From Streptomyces sp. NBC_01224 (lineage in GTDB: Bacteria > Actinomycetota > Actinomycetes > Streptomycetales > Streptomycetaceae), in assembly GCF_036002945.1 (NCBI RefSeq), contig NZ_CP108529.1, positions 558,001 to 622,000 on the forward strand: a stretch of DNA of 64,000 nucleotides. Reading direction: 5' to 3'. Made by a program: the position numbers and the translations under genes. The number at the start of each line of letters is the position of its first letter. The stretch's first letter is position 1. Positions 42,913 to 51,733 of the stretch are shown piece after piece. Under the pieces are notes generated by a model, which was given only the letters and a program-made list of their open reading frames with translations, made no database searches and had not been told where the DNA came from.

Positions 42913-45060
42913 GTGAACCCCCTGACCACCAGCGCGTTCGACCTTCCCGACCGCCTCTCCCCCAAGGCCGACCCGACGCTGATCGCCGGCGATGAGCAGC
43001 ACTTCGCGGCCATCGCGGAGTGCCTCGAGCAGTCGATCGCCGAACTGTCCGACCGCCTCGATGCCGAGCGCAGGGCGCCCGGCGGCATCGGCCGGCAGGC
43101 GATGGACCGGGACATGGAGATCCACCGGCTGGCCGCTCGCCTGCGCGCACTGCGTCGCTTCGGTCTGGACCTGTGCCTCGGACACATGGTGGGCGCGGAC
43201 AGTCCCGAGCCCGTGTACGTCGGACGACTTGGCCTGACGGACAGCGCGGGTCGTCGGCTGCTGCTCGACTGGCGCTCTCCTGCGGCTGAGCCGTTCTTCG
43301 GAGCCACCCACGGCAACCCGATGGGGCTGGCAAGCCGCCGCAGGTATCGCTGGACCCGCGGCCGGATCAGCGACTACTGGGACGAGGTGTTCACCGCGGA
43401 CGGGTTTGCCGGGCACGCCGCACTCGACGACCAGTCCGCCTTCATCGCCGGCCTGGGCAGCAACCGGTCACCACGGATGCGAGACGTGCTCGGCACCATC
43501 CAGGCCGACCAGGACGCCATCATCCGCGCGGGATCCCGCGGCGCTCTCGTCGTCGACGGCGGTCCGGGTACGGGGAAGACCGTCGTCGCTCTGCACCGCT
43601 CCGCCTACCTTCTCTACTCCGACCCTCGCCTCGGTCACCGCCGGGGCGGCGTGCTGTTCGTCGGTCCGCACCAGCCCTACCTGGGCTACGTCGCCGATGT
43701 CCTCCCCAGCCTCGGAGAGGAGGGCGTGCAGACCTGCACCCTGCGGGACCTCGTCGCCGAGGGAGCCGCAGCAACGATCGAGGCCGACCCGCACGTGGCC
43801 CTCCTGAAGTCGTCCGCGAACCTGGTGAAGGCGATCGAGACGGCCGTCAGGTTCTACGAGGAGCCGCCCACCAAGGGAATGACGATCACGACTCAGTGGT
43901 CCGACATCTGGCTGAGCGCCGACGATTGGGCCGTGGCGTTCGAATCAGCAGGACCCGGTGCTCCGCACAACGAGGCGCGCGACCAGGTCTGGGAGGAGCT
44001 GCTCACGATCCTGGTGGACAAGCACGACGGCGAGGTCTCGGCCGACCTGCTCCGCAAGTCGCTTCTGCAGAACAGGGAGCTGCTCACGGTCTTCGACCGC
44101 GCGTGGCCGCTGCTCGAAGCGGCCGACCTCGTCGGAGACCTGTGGTCGGTACCCGCCTACCTGCGGAAGTGCGCTCCCTGGCTCAGCCCCGATGACGTGT
44201 CGCAGCTGCAGCGCGTGGACGCCCAGGCCTGGACGGTGTCCGACCTGCCGATCCTGGACGCGGCACGGCAGCGGGTCGGCGACCCGGAGGCGTCGCGACG
44301 TAAGCGTCGGCACAACGCCTCTGTCGCCGCCGAACGCGAGCACATGGCCAACGTCATCGACGCCCTGCTCGAGGCCGATGACGACGGTGAAGGTGCGGTG
44401 ACGATGCTGCGCGGACAGGACATTCAGGACACACTGGTCGACGGGACCGCATCGCCCGGCACCGAACCGGACCTGCTCGCCGGCCCGTTCGCGCACATCG
44501 TCGTGGACGAGGCTCAGGAACTGACCGACGCGGAGTGGCAGATGTTGCTGCTCCGGTGCCCGTCCCGAAGCTTCACCATCGTCGGGGATCGCGCCCAGGC
44601 CAGGCACGGGTTCACGGAGTCGTGGCAGGAGCGGCTCGAGCGGATCGGGCTCGACCGGATCAACCTGGCTTCTCTGAGCATCAACTACCGGACGCCGGAG
44701 GAAATCATGGCGGAAGCCGAGCCGGTCATCCGGGCCGTGCTCCCGGACGCCAACGTGCCGACCTCCATCCGCAGTAGCGACGTCCCCGTCGTACACGGAT
44801 CCGCTTCGGATCTGAGCTCGGTCCTCGACACCTGGCTCGCCGCACATGCCGACGGGATCGCCTGCGTCATCGGCGATCCCACATTCCGGACGACGTCCCG
44901 CGTCCGGTCGCTGACCCCGGAGCTGTCGAAGGGGCTCGAGTTCGACCTGGTCGTCCTCATCGACCCCGAGGCGTTCGGCAAGGGCATCGAAGGAGCGGTC
45001 GACCGCTATGTCGCGATGACCCGAGCGACCCGGCAACTCGCTATCCTCACGAGCTCCTGA
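42913..45060 (+). CDS. helR: HelR, HelD-type RNA polymerase recycling ATPase (rifamycin resistance)
   Basis: 715-residue UvrD/Rep-like ATPase of the HelD family. Walker A is GPGTGKTVVALH (near residue 218), Walker B HIVVDEAQELTD, and motif VI-like DRYVAMTRATRQL closes the protein; between domains 1A and 1B lies the large HelD-type insertion that enters the RNA polymerase channels. N-terminal helices (about 1-100) form the coiled coil that reaches into the secondary channel. HelR removes RNA polymerase from stalled or rifamycin-blocked complexes. Start GTG 42913 follows GGAG. The tandem position after rgt and RAE supports HelR rather than housekeeping HelD. Confidence 0.85.
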   Translation: MNPLTTSAFDLPDRLSPKADPTLIAGDEQHFAAIAECLEQSIAELSDRLDAERRAPGGIGRQAMDRDMEIHRLAARLRALRRFGLDLCLGHMVGADSPEPVYVGRLGLTDSAGRRLLLDWRSPAAEPFFGATHGNPMGLASRRRYRWTRGRISDYWDEVFTADGFAGHAALDDQSAFIAGLGSNRSPRMRDVLGTIQADQDAIIRAGSRGALVVDGGPGTGKTVVALHRSAYLLYSDPRLGHRRGGVLFVGPHQPYLGYVADVLPSLGEEGVQTCTLRDLVAEGAAATIEADPHVALLKSSANLVKAIETAVRFYEEPPTKGMTITTQWSDIWLSADDWAVAFESAGPGAPHNEARDQVWEELLTILVDKHDGEVSADLLRKSLLQNRELLTVFDRAWPLLEAADLVGDLWSVPAYLRKCAPWLSPDDVSQLQRVDAQAWTVSDLPILDAARQRVGDPEASRRKRRHNASVAAEREHMANVIDALLEADDDGEGAVTMLRGQDIQDTLVDGTASPGTEPDLLAGPFAHIVVDEAQELTDAEWQMLLLRCPSRSFTIVGDRAQARHGFTESWQERLERIGLDRINLASLSINYRTPEEIMAEAEPVIRAVLPDANVPTSIRSSDVPVVHGSASDLSSVLDTWLAAHADGIACVIGDPTFRTTSRVRSLTPELSKGLEFDLVVLIDPEAFGKGIEGAVDRYVAMTRATRQLAILTSS

Positions 45061-45077
45061 CGTCGGCCGGACGAACC

Positions 45078-45178
45078 CCCACTCCCGGCCGAGTTGGTGG
45101 CGTTCCTGGACGCCTGCACACCACCGGTGTACGTGGGCTTCGGCAGCGTGCTCATGCGCGCCTCGACGGACGTCGCCC
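45078..45178 (+). repeat. Direct repeat, right copy (rgt fragment)
   Basis: Copy of rgt positions 42164-42264 with three mismatches, one of them turning Gly to Cys. It encodes PLPAELVAFLDACTPPVYVG and then a few more residues before leaving similarity. It has no start and no remaining gene on either side, so it is a remnant. Confidence 0.9.
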
Positions 45179-45241
45179 CTCAAATCGACCGGCGTCGAAC
45201 GCGCTGACATCGAGTTCCAGCTTCACCCACTGATCAGCCAT
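45179..45241 (-). pseudogene. Cut-off start of an unknown gene
   Basis: ATG 45241 has a strong RBS (GGAGGGG) and encodes MADQWVKLELDVSAFDAGRF before the sequence meets the rgt remnant at about 45179, where the original gene stops making sense. Only about 21 codons survive. No family can be named from so short a piece. Confidence 0.5.
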
Positions 45242-45319
45242 GCTTCCCCTCCACCTGGATCCGCCGAATGCGGGGCGTGCCCCAGCACCCCCATTGTCGA
45301 ATGCGCGAAGGGCATGGGT

Positions 45320-46012
45320 TCATCCGGTCGGGCTCATGGACTCCTGGTCTGCGGCACGCCCGGAGATTCCCTGCCAGCCGACGGTACGGTCGCACCAGCG
45401 TTCCAGCAGCACCCGGTCGTGGCCGACGGCCAGCAGCCCGGCCCCGGACTCGCGTCGGTAGGCCTCGACCACCGCCACCAGAGCGGCGGTGGTCGACGCG
45501 TCGAGCATCGCGGTCATCTCGTCACAGATGAGCCAGCGCGGCCGCAGGACCAGCGCCCTGGCCAGGCAGGCGCGCTGCAACTGGCCGTCGCTCACCTCGT
45601 GGGGACGCCGGTTCAGCAGTTCGGCCGTGAGACCGACAGCCGGTGCCAGCTCGGCCACCCGGTCCGTCACCTCCGCGCGCCGGCCGGTCGCACGCAGCGG
45701 CTGGGCTATGAGTTCGCGCAGGCTGAGCCGGGGATCGGCCGAGAGCCGGGGCTGCTGGAAGACGACGCCGACCGCGGTGCGCTGCGCCCGCGGGGCGCGG
45801 TGCCGCCAGCCCCGCACCGGCCGGCCGTCGAGCACGACCGTGCCCGCGTCCGGGCGATGCAGCAGGGCGGCGACCTTGGCCAGGGTGGATTTGCCGCAGC
45901 CGCTCGGGCCGAGCAGTCCGACGGACTCCCCCGGCGCGAGCGTCAGGGATGCATCGCGGACGACGGGGTCACGGGGGTCGTATCCGGCGGTGATGCGGGT
46001 GAGTTCAAGCAT
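45320..46012 (-). CDS. nikE: Nickel ABC importer ATPase NikE
   Basis: 230-residue ATPase of the oligopeptide/nickel group. Walker A GPSGCGKST, signature VSDGQLQRACLA (SDGQ instead of SGGQ), Walker B WLICDEMTAMLD, switch His in VGHD. It lacks the C-terminal oligopeptide-binding extension of OppF. It overlaps nikD by 8 bases. Last gene of the Nur-box operon. The substrate is inferred from the promoter and order nikABCDE, not from this subunit. Confidence 0.85.
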   Translation of the reverse strand: MLELTRITAGYDPRDPVVRDASLTLAPGESVGLLGPSGCGKSTLAKVAALLHRPDAGTVVLDGRPVRGWRHRAPRAQRTAVGVVFQQPRLSADPRLSLRELIAQPLRATGRRAEVTDRVAELAPAVGLTAELLNRRPHEVSDGQLQRACLARALVLRPRWLICDEMTAMLDASTTAALVAVVEAYRRESGAGLLAVGHDRVLLERWCDRTVGWQGISGRAADQESMSPTG

Positions 46013-46988
46013 GGGCGGACTCCTCCGCGCCTGCCCGCACACCGTGGTGGCACGCGAGATGGCCGTCGAACGGGGGTGGTACGGAGCACCGGTCGTCGGC
46101 GCGGATACAGCGGGCCGCGAACGCGCACCCGTCGGGGAGGGCTCCGAGCTCCGGCGGCATTCCCGGGATGGGGGCGAAGGCGCGCTCGGGCAGGGCGTCG
46201 AGGAGGCCGCGCGCGTACGGATGGCGTGGTCCCGGCTCTCCGAAGAACCGGTCGGCGTCGGCGAGTTCGACGATGCGGCCCGCGTACATCACGGCGACCC
46301 GGTCGGCGATCCGCTCGGCCGCCGCCAGATCGTGGGTGATGATCAGCAGCGACCTGCCCCCGTCGGTGTGGCGGCGCAGTTCGTCGACGGTTCGCTCGAC
46401 CAGGTCGCGGTCGAGTCCGGTGGTCGGCTCGTCGGCCAGCAGGAGGGGTGCGTCGCCGATCAGGGCGAGCGCGGTCGCGGCGCGCTGGGCGAGACCGCCG
46501 GAGAGCTCGTGCGGATACCGGTCCAGGTGGCCGGCCGGGAAGGCGGCGCGCGCGGCGGCTTGCTCCGCCGCGGCGCGCAGCGCGGGCTTTCGGATGCCGG
46601 TCAGTTCACGGAGGGTTTCCTCCAGTTGGGCACGCACCGTTCGGACCGGGGTGAGGTGGGCTGCGGGGCTCTGCGGTACGAGTGCGATGCGGCGGCCTCG
46701 TACCGTGCGGGCGAGGGTCCGTTCATCGGCGGTGAGGAGATCGGTCCCGTCACCGAGCACCGCCGAACCCTCGGTCTGTGCGTTGCCGGGCAGCAGCCCC
46801 AGCAGCGCTGAGGCGAGTACGGATTTGCCGCAGCCGCTCTCGCCGACCAGGGCCAGGCACTCCCCCGCCTCGACCTCGAAGCGTGCGTCGCTGACGGCCG
46901 CGATGTGCCGCCCGCCACGCATCCGGAAGCGGACGGAGAGCCCACGGACGGAGAGGACCGGGGTCTGCGGGTCCGGGGTGGTCTTCAC
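46005..46988 (-). CDS. nikD: Nickel ABC importer ATPase NikD
   Basis: 327-residue ATPase: Walker A GESGCGKSV, signature LSGGLAQRAATA, Walker B LLLADEPTTGLD, switch His ITHD. After the ATPase core comes the OppD-type C-terminal segment with Cys residues (GCAFAARC..CSVPPPFDG), which may hold a cluster. GTG 46988 shares GTGA with the nikC stop. Works with NikE to power import. Confidence 0.88.
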   Translation of the reverse strand: MKTTPDPQTPVLSVRGLSVRFRMRGGRHIAAVSDARFEVEAGECLALVGESGCGKSVLASALLGLLPGNAQTEGSAVLGDGTDLLTADERTLARTVRGRRIALVPQSPAAHLTPVRTVRAQLEETLRELTGIRKPALRAAAEQAAARAAFPAGHLDRYPHELSGGLAQRAATALALIGDAPLLLADEPTTGLDRDLVERTVDELRRHTDGGRSLLIITHDLAAAERIADRVAVMYAGRIVELADADRFFGEPGPRHPYARGLLDALPERAFAPIPGMPPELGALPDGCAFAARCIRADDRCSVPPPFDGHLACHHGVRAGAEESAHA

Positions 46989-47842
46989 AGCATCAGCTCC
47001 GATCGGCGGCGGGGGTTGATCCGTTCCCGCCAGGCGCCGGCGAGGCCCGCCAGAGCGAGTGTCGGGATGATCAGGAACAGGCCGGGGAAGAGGGTCGGCC
47101 ACCAGTCCCCGGCGAGCAGCGAACCGCGCGCCGTCTGCACGAGATTGCCGAGGCTCGCCTGGTGGGTGGGGAGTCCGAGCCCCAGGAACGAGAGCGCGGA
47201 CTCGTGCCACATGGCGTGCGGCACCATGAGCACCGCGGCGAGGCCCGCCTGCGGAAGCACTGCGGGCAGCAGATGCCGGACGATGACCCGCCCGCGCGAG
47301 GCGCCGCCGGAGATCGCCGCGTCGATGAACGGGCGCGAGCGCAGCGACAGCACTTCGGAGCGGACGATCCGGGCCGTCGAGAGCCAGTGGGTGAGGGCGA
47401 CGGACACGATCACGGGGCCGACGCCGGGCCGGAACATGGCGACGATGAAGATGCCGAGCAGCAGATGCGGTACGGACGAGAAAGTGTCCACGAGCCGCAT
47501 GACGATCCGGTCGGTCCAGCCCCCGAACGCGGCGGCGAGCGCACCGACGGCGGTCCCGATGACGGTGGCGGTGAGCCCGGCGACGATGCCGACGAGCAGC
47601 GAGACCCGCAGCCCGTAGACGCAGCGCAGCAGCAGGTCACGGCCGACATCGTCGGTGCCGAACGGGTGCTTCCAGGAGGGTGGTCGGAGTTTGGCCGCGA
47701 GGTCGACGGCCTGCTGGTCGAGCTGGACCAGCGGCGGTACGAGGAGTACCGCGAGCAGCACCGCGGCAACGATCCCGGCGGAGCTGACCACGCGGATACG
47801 GCGGGTCGTGCGGCGGGTGGGTCCGAGGACGAGTTCAGCCAT
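46985..47842 (-). CDS. nikC: Nickel ABC importer permease NikC
   Basis: 285-residue permease of the DppC/NikC type: about six transmembrane segments, the N-terminal HPFGTDDVGRDLLLRCVYG motif and the coupling segment AAISGGASRGRVIVRHLLP (EAA loop). ATG 47842 overlaps nikB by 8 bases. Pairs with NikB to form the channel. Confidence 0.88.
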   Translation of the reverse strand: MAELVLGPTRRTTRRIRVVSSAGIVAAVLLAVLLVPPLVQLDQQAVDLAAKLRPPSWKHPFGTDDVGRDLLLRCVYGLRVSLLVGIVAGLTATVIGTAVGALAAAFGGWTDRIVMRLVDTFSSVPHLLLGIFIVAMFRPGVGPVIVSVALTHWLSTARIVRSEVLSLRSRPFIDAAISGGASRGRVIVRHLLPAVLPQAGLAAVLMVPHAMWHESALSFLGLGLPTHQASLGNLVQTARGSLLAGDWWPTLFPGLFLIIPTLALAGLAGAWRERINPRRRSELML

Positions 47843-48827
47843 CGAAGCCCACCCTCGGGTCGGCGATCGCGTACAGCAGATCGGAGAGAAGGTTGCCGAG
47901 GACGACCGCCGCGGTGGCGAGCACCGTGAGCGCCGCGAGCAGCGGGAAGTCGACGGAGGTGGCGGCCTGCACGGTGGCAGCGGCGATGCCGGGCCAGCTG
48001 AAGACCGTCTCGACGAGCAGGGCGCCGGTGATGAGTTCGGGGACGCGGGAGCCGATGAGGGTGAGCATCGGCAGCATCCCGGAGCGCAGTGCGTGGCCGA
48101 GCAGCACGGTGCGTTCGCGCAGTCCACGGGCGCGTGCGCCGCGCACCGGGTCCTCGTCCAGTGCGTCGGCGACGCCCTGGCGCACGTAGAGGAAGAACCA
48201 CGGCAGCTGGGAGATCCCGAGCACGGCCGCCGGGAGCACCAGATGGGTGGCGACCTGGCCGAAGGTGACCGTGTCGCTGGCCGCGTCGGTGAGGCCGCCG
48301 GCCGGGAGCACATCGAGTTTCAGGGCGAAGAACCAGATGGCGAGCAGTCCGAGCCAGAAGGCCGGTGCGGCTTCGAGCGTGTACGCGGCGGAGCTGACGC
48401 ACCGGTCGAGCAGGCCGCCGGGCCTGCGTGCGGCCAGCACGCCGAGGCCCGTACCCAGGACGACGGCGACGGCGAAAGCGCTCGCGGCGAGCAGCACGGA
48501 CCAGCCCAGGCGTTCGCCGATGACATCGGAGACCGGCTGGCGCATCACGCTGGAGTCGCCGAGGTCGCCGCTCAGCGCGGAGGTCAGCCAGTTCCACCAG
48601 CGGGTCACAAGGGGCTGGTCGACGCCGAGGTTGACCCGCAGCTGATCGAGGTTCTCCTGCGAGGCGGTGAGACCGGCGGTGCCCGCGTAGGCCTTGACCG
48701 GGTCGAAGGGGGAGGCGGCGGCGACGGCGAAGACACCGAACGTCACGGCGGCCAGGACGGGGACGGCGAGCAGCGCCCGCCGTCCCGCCATCCTGCCCAT
48801 CGGCCCCCAGGGGAGGCGGTGGTTCAC
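47835..48827 (-). CDS. nikB: Nickel ABC importer permease NikB
   Basis: 330-residue permease of the DppB/NikB type: N-terminal TM segment, a large extracytoplasmic loop (PFDPVKAYAG, QENLDQLRVNLG) and five further TM segments with the EAA-like stretch RGARARGLRERTVLLGHALR. GTG 48827 shares GTGA with the nikA stop. The open frame to 48860 lies inside nikA. Confidence 0.88.
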   Translation of the reverse strand: MNHRLPWGPMGRMAGRRALLAVPVLAAVTFGVFAVAAASPFDPVKAYAGTAGLTASQENLDQLRVNLGVDQPLVTRWWNWLTSALSGDLGDSSVMRQPVSDVIGERLGWSVLLAASAFAVAVVLGTGLGVLAARRPGGLLDRCVSSAAYTLEAAPAFWLGLLAIWFFALKLDVLPAGGLTDAASDTVTFGQVATHLVLPAAVLGISQLPWFFLYVRQGVADALDEDPVRGARARGLRERTVLLGHALRSGMLPMLTLIGSRVPELITGALLVETVFSWPGIAAATVQAATSVDFPLLAALTVLATAAVVLGNLLSDLLYAIADPRVGFDG

Positions 48828-50428
48828 TTCTTCGGCGTCCAGTCCTCGATGTTCCACCACGGGCCGGATGCCAGACCGTGGTCGTGCGGTTCCACCTGGG
48901 TGGTGAGCGCGCCGAAACGGTCCTTCACGACGTAGAGATGGTCGATGTGGGTGAGGAAGGTATAGCCGGGGTTCTTCACCAGTTCGCGCTGGACGGTGTC
49001 GTAGGCGGCCTTGCGCTCGGCCGTGTCACCGCTCCTGCGGCCCGCTTCGAGGGCCTGGTCCACGGCCTTGTTGTCGTACCACGCCATGTTGTTGAAGCCG
49101 TCGCCCGCGAGCGAGGACTTCAGCAGGGTGTACTGGTCGAAGTCGGGGTCGGCGGGCGATCCGCCGCCCGCGAGGACCGCGTCCTGCTCCATCCGGGGCT
49201 CGATGACCTCCCAGGTGCCGGCCTCGGTGGTGATGTCGATGCCGGCCTTCTTGGCGTCGGAGGCGTAGGCGAGTGCGTGGTCCTGACGGAGCTTGTCTCC
49301 GGTGAGGTACCAGAGCGGGAACGCGGCGCGTACGCCGTCCTTGGCGCGGATGCCGTCCTTGCCGGGCTTCCACCCGGCGTCGTCGAGGATCTTCTTCGCG
49401 GCGTCGAGGTCGTGGGTGCGTTCGGTGCCCTTGGCGAACCACTCGCTGTCGGTGGGGACGGGGCCGTAGGCTGCCCTGCCCTCACCGTTGAGTATGGAGT
49501 CGACCATGGCCTGCCGGTCGACGGCGACATCGAGAGCGCGCCGGATCGCGGTGTCGCCCGCGACCTTGTTGTGGGTGGGCAGGGTGACGGTGCGGTAGTC
49601 GTACGTGGTGGCGGCGTACGTGCGCGTGCCGCTGTCGCGGGCGAAACCCTTGGCCAGGTTGGGCGGCAGGATCGCGCCGTCGAGCTCGCCGGAGCGCAGC
49701 CGGGTGGCGCGGACGTCGTCGTCCTTGATGATCGCCATGGTGAACTTCTTCACCTTCGGTGCGCCGCCCCAGTAGTCGGGGTTGGCCTTGAAGCTCAGCT
49801 TCTCGCCCTTGGACCACTTGGTGAGAACGTAGGGTCCGGTGCCGATGGGGTGGGTGGTGAAGGCGCCGGTGTTGACGTCCTGCCTGCCCGCGACGTGCTC
49901 GGGGGCGATGGGCAGGACGGTGCGCTGGGCGAAGGGCGCGTAGGGGTACTTGAGCGTGAAGACGACGGTGTCGTCGCCGGTCGCTTCGACGCTCTTCACC
50001 GCGTCGAGTTCGGTCCGGGACGCGTTGTTGGTCTTCTCGTCCAGGATGGTGCGGTAGGTGAAGACGACGTCCTTGGCGCCGAACGGCTTCCCGTCGCTGA
50101 ACTTCACGCCGCGGCGGAGCTTGTACGTGTACGTCAGTCCGTCGTCGCTCACCTCGGGCAGGGCGGTGGCGAGCGCGGGCCGCAGCTTCATGTTCCCGTC
50201 GAGGGCGAGCAGCCCGTCGAAGATCTTGGAGTTGCCGTCCTTGCCGTAGCCGAGGAGCGGGCTGAGGCTGTCGGGCTCGTAGGCGATACCCACCACCGTC
50301 GAGTCCCCGGCACCCGAACCGGAGTTGCTGCCGTCCGAGCCACCCGGTTGTGAACAGGCTGCCGCGGTCAACGACAGCACGGTCGCCAGTGTCGCGGCGA
50401 CCGCTCCCCGTATCGATCGGGCCGTCAT
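48824..50428 (-). CDS. nikA: Nickel ABC importer solute-binding lipoprotein NikA
   Basis: 534-residue extracellular receptor (SBP family 5) with a lipoprotein signal (lipobox AAAC, near residue 25). Core motifs: RRGVKFSDGKPFGAKDVVFT and HPIGTGPYVLTKW. The group binds peptides or metal complexes; nickel is inferred from the Nur-type box about 35 bp upstream and the same arrangement known for Streptomyces nikABCDE. Start ATG 50428, with AAGGGA upstream. First gene of the operon. Confidence 0.85.
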   Translation of the reverse strand: MTARSIRGAVAATLATVLSLTAAACSQPGGSDGSNSGSGAGDSTVVGIAYEPDSLSPLLGYGKDGNSKIFDGLLALDGNMKLRPALATALPEVSDDGLTYTYKLRRGVKFSDGKPFGAKDVVFTYRTILDEKTNNASRTELDAVKSVEATGDDTVVFTLKYPYAPFAQRTVLPIAPEHVAGRQDVNTGAFTTHPIGTGPYVLTKWSKGEKLSFKANPDYWGGAPKVKKFTMAIIKDDDVRATRLRSGELDGAILPPNLAKGFARDSGTRTYAATTYDYRTVTLPTHNKVAGDTAIRRALDVAVDRQAMVDSILNGEGRAAYGPVPTDSEWFAKGTERTHDLDAAKKILDDAGWKPGKDGIRAKDGVRAAFPLWYLTGDKLRQDHALAYASDAKKAGIDITTEAGTWEVIEPRMEQDAVLAGGGSPADPDFDQYTLLKSSLAGDGFNNMAWYDNKAVDQALEAGRRSGDTAERKAAYDTVQRELVKNPGYTFLTHIDHLYVVKDRFGALTTQVEPHDHGLASGPWWNIEDWTPKK

Positions 50429-50462
50429 ACTCTGCACATCCCTTATTGAAGATCGACTGTTA

Positions 50463-50479
50463 TTGCGAGTCAGTCGCAA
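50463..50479. promoter_or_regulatory. Nur-type nickel-repressor box
   Basis: TTGCGA-N5-TCGCAA (arms of 7 with the flanking A/T) fits the reported Nur pattern tTGCaa-N5-ttGCAA from Streptomyces coelicolor. Nur-Ni represses nickel import. It is 35 bp before nikA, in the promoter region. Confidence 0.75.
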
Positions 50480-50530
50480 TTAAACAACAGGTAAAGGGAT
50501 GCCCGGTACCCCGCCGGACGGGGAAACGGC

Positions 50531-50564
50531 GGAGCGGAGGTGCGTGAGCACGCACCTCCGCTCC
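50531..50564. terminator. Terminator after the acyl-CoA dehydrogenase operon
   Basis: Sixteen-base arms (50531-50546 and 50549-50564) are perfectly complementary, with the middle pairs opening as a small loop. It lies 39 bp after the end of the acyl-CoA dehydrogenase gene and before the nikA promoter. Confidence 0.82.
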
Positions 50565-50602
50565 CAAGTCCCGCTGTGTCGCGGGGCGTTCCCCGCGTCC
50601 GG

Positions 50603-51733
50603 TTACGGTGCGGGGAGTTCCACGAGTTCGGCAATGGCCTCGCGATGGTGTCCGGCCGTGCCGTACGCGATCGAGTCGGCCTTGGCGCGCTTGAGGTACA
50701 GGTGCGCCGGGTGCTCCCAGGTCATGCCGATGCCGCCGTGCAGCTGGATGCACTCCTCCGCCGCGTGCACCGCGACCTTCGAGCAGTACGCCTGCGCGAC
50801 GGCCACCGCCAACGGCGTGTCGGGGCTGCCGGTCGCGAGGGCGTCCGCGGCGTTTCGCGCGGCGGCGCGGGCCGACACGACCTCCAGCCAGAGCTGCGCC
50901 ATGCGGTGCTTCAGGGACTGGAACGAGCCGACGGGCCGATTGAACTGGTGTCGTTCGCGGGTGTAGCGGACCGTCTCGGTCAGGCACCACTCGGCGAGTC
51001 CGAGCTGTTCGGAGGCGAGCAGTCCAGCGCCCGCCAGCAGCCCTCGGCGCACCGCTGATACCGCGGACGCGCCGTCGGCCAGGCGGGTTGCGGCGGCTTT
51101 GGCGAGGTTGACGTTGGCGAGCGGGCGGGTGAGGTCGAGCGGGACGAGCGGCTCGACGGTGACACCGGCGGAGCCGGTCTCCACCGCGTACAGACCGTCG
51201 GTCGTCGGCACCAGCAGCACATCGGCCGTGGCCGCGTCGGCGACGCCGGTCACCGTCCCCTCCACCGCGCCGGCCACGACACCGGCCGGCTGCGCGGCGT
51301 CGGGCGCCGGGGCGGAGAACGGCACGGCGAGGACCGCGATCCTGCGTCCGGTAGCGAGGTCGCCGAGGAGTTCGGCGACCGGTCCGTCCTGCGCCGCAAG
51401 CGCGAGGAGCGTCTCGGTGGCGACGACCGCACTCGTCAGGTACGGCGCGGGGGCGACGCTGCGGCCCAGCTCCTCCAGCACCACCGCGGCCTCCCGGTGT
51501 CCTGCACCCTGCCCGCCCAGCTTCTCCGGCACCAGCAGCCCGGCGGTGCCGATGCCGGCGGCGAGGGCCTTCCAGAGCTGCGGGTCGTACGGCGTGTCGG
51601 ACTCGATGCGGGCGAGCACCGTCGGCGCGTCGCACCGGTCGGCGAGCAGCGAACGCACCGCTGCCCGCAGATCGTCCTCGGCCTCCGAATACAGCAGATC
51701 GGGTGCCTGGGTCTCTTCGGTCGGTGCGGTCAT
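50603..51733 (-). CDS. Acyl-CoA dehydrogenase family protein, shorter partner
   Basis: 376 residues. The FAD/acyl-CoA dehydrogenase fold is recognised by EDDLRAAVRSLLADR, VPEKLGGQGAGHREAAVVLE and RERHQFNRPVGSFQSLKHRMAQL near the C-terminus, with the QLHGGIGMTWEHPAHLYLKR end. The usual catalytic Glu is not obvious in this partner. In steroid- and polyketide-type degradation, such tandem pairs form alpha2beta2 enzymes with shared sites, which suits a tandem with 51730. Last gene of the three-gene operon. Confidence 0.88.
   Translation of the reverse strand: MTAPTEETQAPDLLYSEAEDDLRAAVRSLLADRCDAPTVLARIESDTPYDPQLWKALAAGIGTAGLLVPEKLGGQGAGHREAAVVLEELGRSVAPAPYLTSAVVATETLLALAAQDGPVAELLGDLATGRRIAVLAVPFSAPAPDAAQPAGVVAGAVEGTVTGVADAATADVLLVPTTDGLYAVETGSAGVTVEPLVPLDLTRPLANVNLAKAAATRLADGASAVSAVRRGLLAGAGLLASEQLGLAEWCLTETVRYTRERHQFNRPVGSFQSLKHRMAQLWLEVVSARAAARNAADALATGSPDTPLAVAVAQAYCSKVAVHAAEECIQLHGGIGMTWEHPAHLYLKRAKADSIAYGTAGHHREAIAELVELPAP

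Noticed and set aside
42913..45060. UvrD/Rep DNA-repair helicase
   Set aside because: Length, missing helicase 2B pattern and the HelD-type insertion, with RAE and rgt nearby, fit HelR.
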